8,743 bases of DNA from an uncultured Chloroflexota bacterium (GTDB lineage: Bacteria; Chloroflexota; Anaerolineae; Caldilineales; Caldilineaceae). This document shows, one piece after another, positions 7,989 to 8,743 of the stretch. The stretch's first letter is position 1. Each line of letters starts with the position of its first letter. Under the pieces are notes generated by a model. The model worked only from the letters and a program-made list of their open reading frames with translations, did not search any database and had not been told where the DNA came from. The stretch lies in the NCBI GenBank assembly GCA_903858085.1, contig CAIOHJ010000327.1:1-8743 (forward strand), read 5' to 3'. Both the position numbers and the translations under genes were made by a program.

Positions 7989-8743
7989 GTGCCGCCGCTG
8001 CGGCGCAGCGGCGAAGAAACGGGTGGGGGGGCAGCAGCAGCCTCCCCACCTGTTTTGCCTGCCTTGATCGAGCTGCAGGAGATTGTCAAGGTCTACCCTC
8101 CAGCGCTTCTGGCGCTGGACCATGTCTCGCTGCGCTTTGTGGAAGGCGAGATCCATGCCCTGGTCGGCGAGAACGGTGCTGGCAAGAGCACCCTGATGAA
8201 GGTGCTCTATGGGCTTGCCCATCCGGATCGTGGCAGGGTGCTCTACCAAGGGCGCGAGATTCGGTTTGCGTCCCCGGCGGCTGCGATCGCAGCTGGCATC
8301 GGGATGGTGCATCAGGAGATTGTGCTTGTCGACGAGTACACGGTCTGGGAGAATATCGTTCTCGGTGCCGAACCGGTCGGCTGGTTTGGGCAGATCGACC
8401 GACCGCGCGCGCGGCGTCAGGTTCAGGCGATCATCGACCGTTTTCATTTTGAGCTGGAGCCAGACGCGCGGGTGGCGGACATTTCGGTGGCTGCCCGCCA
8501 GAAGGTAGAGATTTTGAAGCTGCTCTATCGGGAGGTCCATGTTCTGATTCTGGACGAACCGACTGCTGTACTGGCCCCGCAGGAAATTCCGCAGTTGTTT
8601 GCCGAACTGCGTGCGCTGCGCGACCAGGGACACACCATTTTGTTTGTCTCACACCGGCTGGAGGAGGTGCTCGAACTGGCGGACCGGGTGACTGTGCTGC
8701 GCAGGGGACGGGCGGTGGCCACGCTGCCTGCGCTGGGCACCAC
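7989..8743 (+). CDS. Sugar/nucleoside-type ABC transporter ATPase, N-terminal part, runs off the right edge
   Basis: An open frame runs to the right edge and encodes the first nucleotide-binding domain of a RbsA/NupO-type ATPase, a family normally near 500 residues with two such domains. Counting from TTG 8064, Walker A is GENGAGKST (35-43), the Q-loop is VHQE (82-85), the signature region is ISVAARQKVEILK (140-152), Walker B is LILDEPTAVL (161-170) and the switch histidine is H197. It powers import of the ligand bound by the preceding lipoprotein. The start is unclear. No ATG is available. GTG 7989 has only AGG nearby and adds a 25-residue Gly/Ala/Pro-rich leader across both hairpins. TTG 8055 or 8064 starts right at the conserved domain but lacks a ribosome-binding site. 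Function is secure; the start is not. Confidence 0.88.
   Translation, partial: MPPLRRSGEETGGGAAAASPPVLPALIELQEIVKVYPPALLALDHVSLRFVEGEIHALVGENGAGKSTLMKVLYGLAHPDRGRVLYQGREIRFASPAAAIAAGIGMVHQEIVLVDEYTVWENIVLGAEPVGWFGQIDRPRARRQVQAIIDRFHFELEPDARVADISVAARQKVEILKLLYREVHVLILDEPTAVLAPQEIPQLFAELRALRDQGHTILFVSHRLEEVLELADRVTVLRRGRAVATLPALGT
7993..8013 (+). repeat. Perfect GC-rich inverted repeat after the lipoprotein stop codon
   Basis: CGCCGCTG (7993-8000) and CAGCGGCG (8006-8013) form a perfect 8-bp stem with a five-base loop, eight bases after the TAG at 7982-7984. In RNA this would be a very stable hairpin able to block 3'-to-5' exonucleases and protect the lipoprotein message. It has no T-run, so alone it is not a terminator. 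Confidence 0.75.
8022..8057 (+). terminator. Terminator-like hairpin with T-tract between lipoprotein and ATPase genes
   Basis: GGTGGGGGGG (8022-8031) pairs with CCTCCCCACC (8041-8050) over ten positions, one of them G-U, around a nine-base CAG-repeat loop. TGTTTTG follows at 8051-8057. Shape and T-tract resemble an intrinsic terminator with a short tract, so partial read-through is likely. It would reduce ATPase and permease expression relative to the lipoprotein. If the ATPase starts at GTG 7989, translation would cross it and disrupt it. Confidence 0.5.

Noticed and set aside
8031..8040. CAG/GCA triplet repeat
   Set aside because: Only three units. It forms the loop of the terminator-like hairpin or Ala codons, with no sign of an expanded microsatellite.
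8481..8520. Degenerate ABC signature (SVAAR instead of SGGQ)
   Set aside because: Sugar-type ABC ATPases often carry SVA-x-x-Q/R-style variants at this place, and Walker A, B, Q-loop and switch His are intact, so it is not evidence of inactivation.

Overview
The window is a gene-dense, GC-rich stretch of bacterial chromosome holding eight protein genes. Two of them run off the edges. I see no RNA gene, mobile element, CRISPR array or phage signature. Several traits point to a member of the Chloroflexota, perhaps near Caldilineae or Anaerolineae: the sequence style of Era and of the prolyl-tRNA synthetase, a predicted F420-type enzyme of the Rv2061 family, and a BMP-type lipoprotein transporter. 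This is inference from protein style remembered without a database search, not a measured placement.

Left part (1-5106). The 5' part of a fatty acyl-CoA synthetase gene (fadD-like) lies on the minus strand. It diverges from a plus-strand cluster made of a thioredoxin-family gene with a CQPC active site, proS (prolyl-tRNA synthetase), a divergent folC-like Mur ligase gene and era (ribosome-assembly GTPase). A near-consensus promoter (TTGACA, 18 bp, TATACT) sits just before the thioredoxin gene. The first three cluster genes are separated by 16 nt or less and look co-transcribed. The era gene follows after 68 nt. The cluster is mostly housekeeping (redox, translation, one-carbon metabolism, ribosome maturation), but thioredoxin, FolC and Era each depart from family consensus at a key motif.

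Middle part (5103-6517). A minus-strand major facilitator (MFS) permease gene converges on era so tightly that the two stop codons share one CTAG palindrome. Upstream of the permease is a 230-nt divergent intergenic region with two inverted repeats and weak promoter-like elements.

Right part (6518-8743). A plus-strand gene for a small PPOX-fold, probably F420-dependent, enzyme is followed by a BMP-family substrate-binding lipoprotein and the 5' part of its sugar/nucleoside-type ABC ATPase. Between the lipoprotein gene and the conserved ATPase domain there are two strong hairpins, the second followed by TGTTTTG. This looks like a partial terminator or mRNA-stabilising element that would raise lipoprotein output over transporter output. 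The transporter permeases are expected just beyond the right edge. No wholly new multi-gene system is visible. The best leads are the intercistronic double hairpin, the NQAD motif in Era and the divergent FolC.
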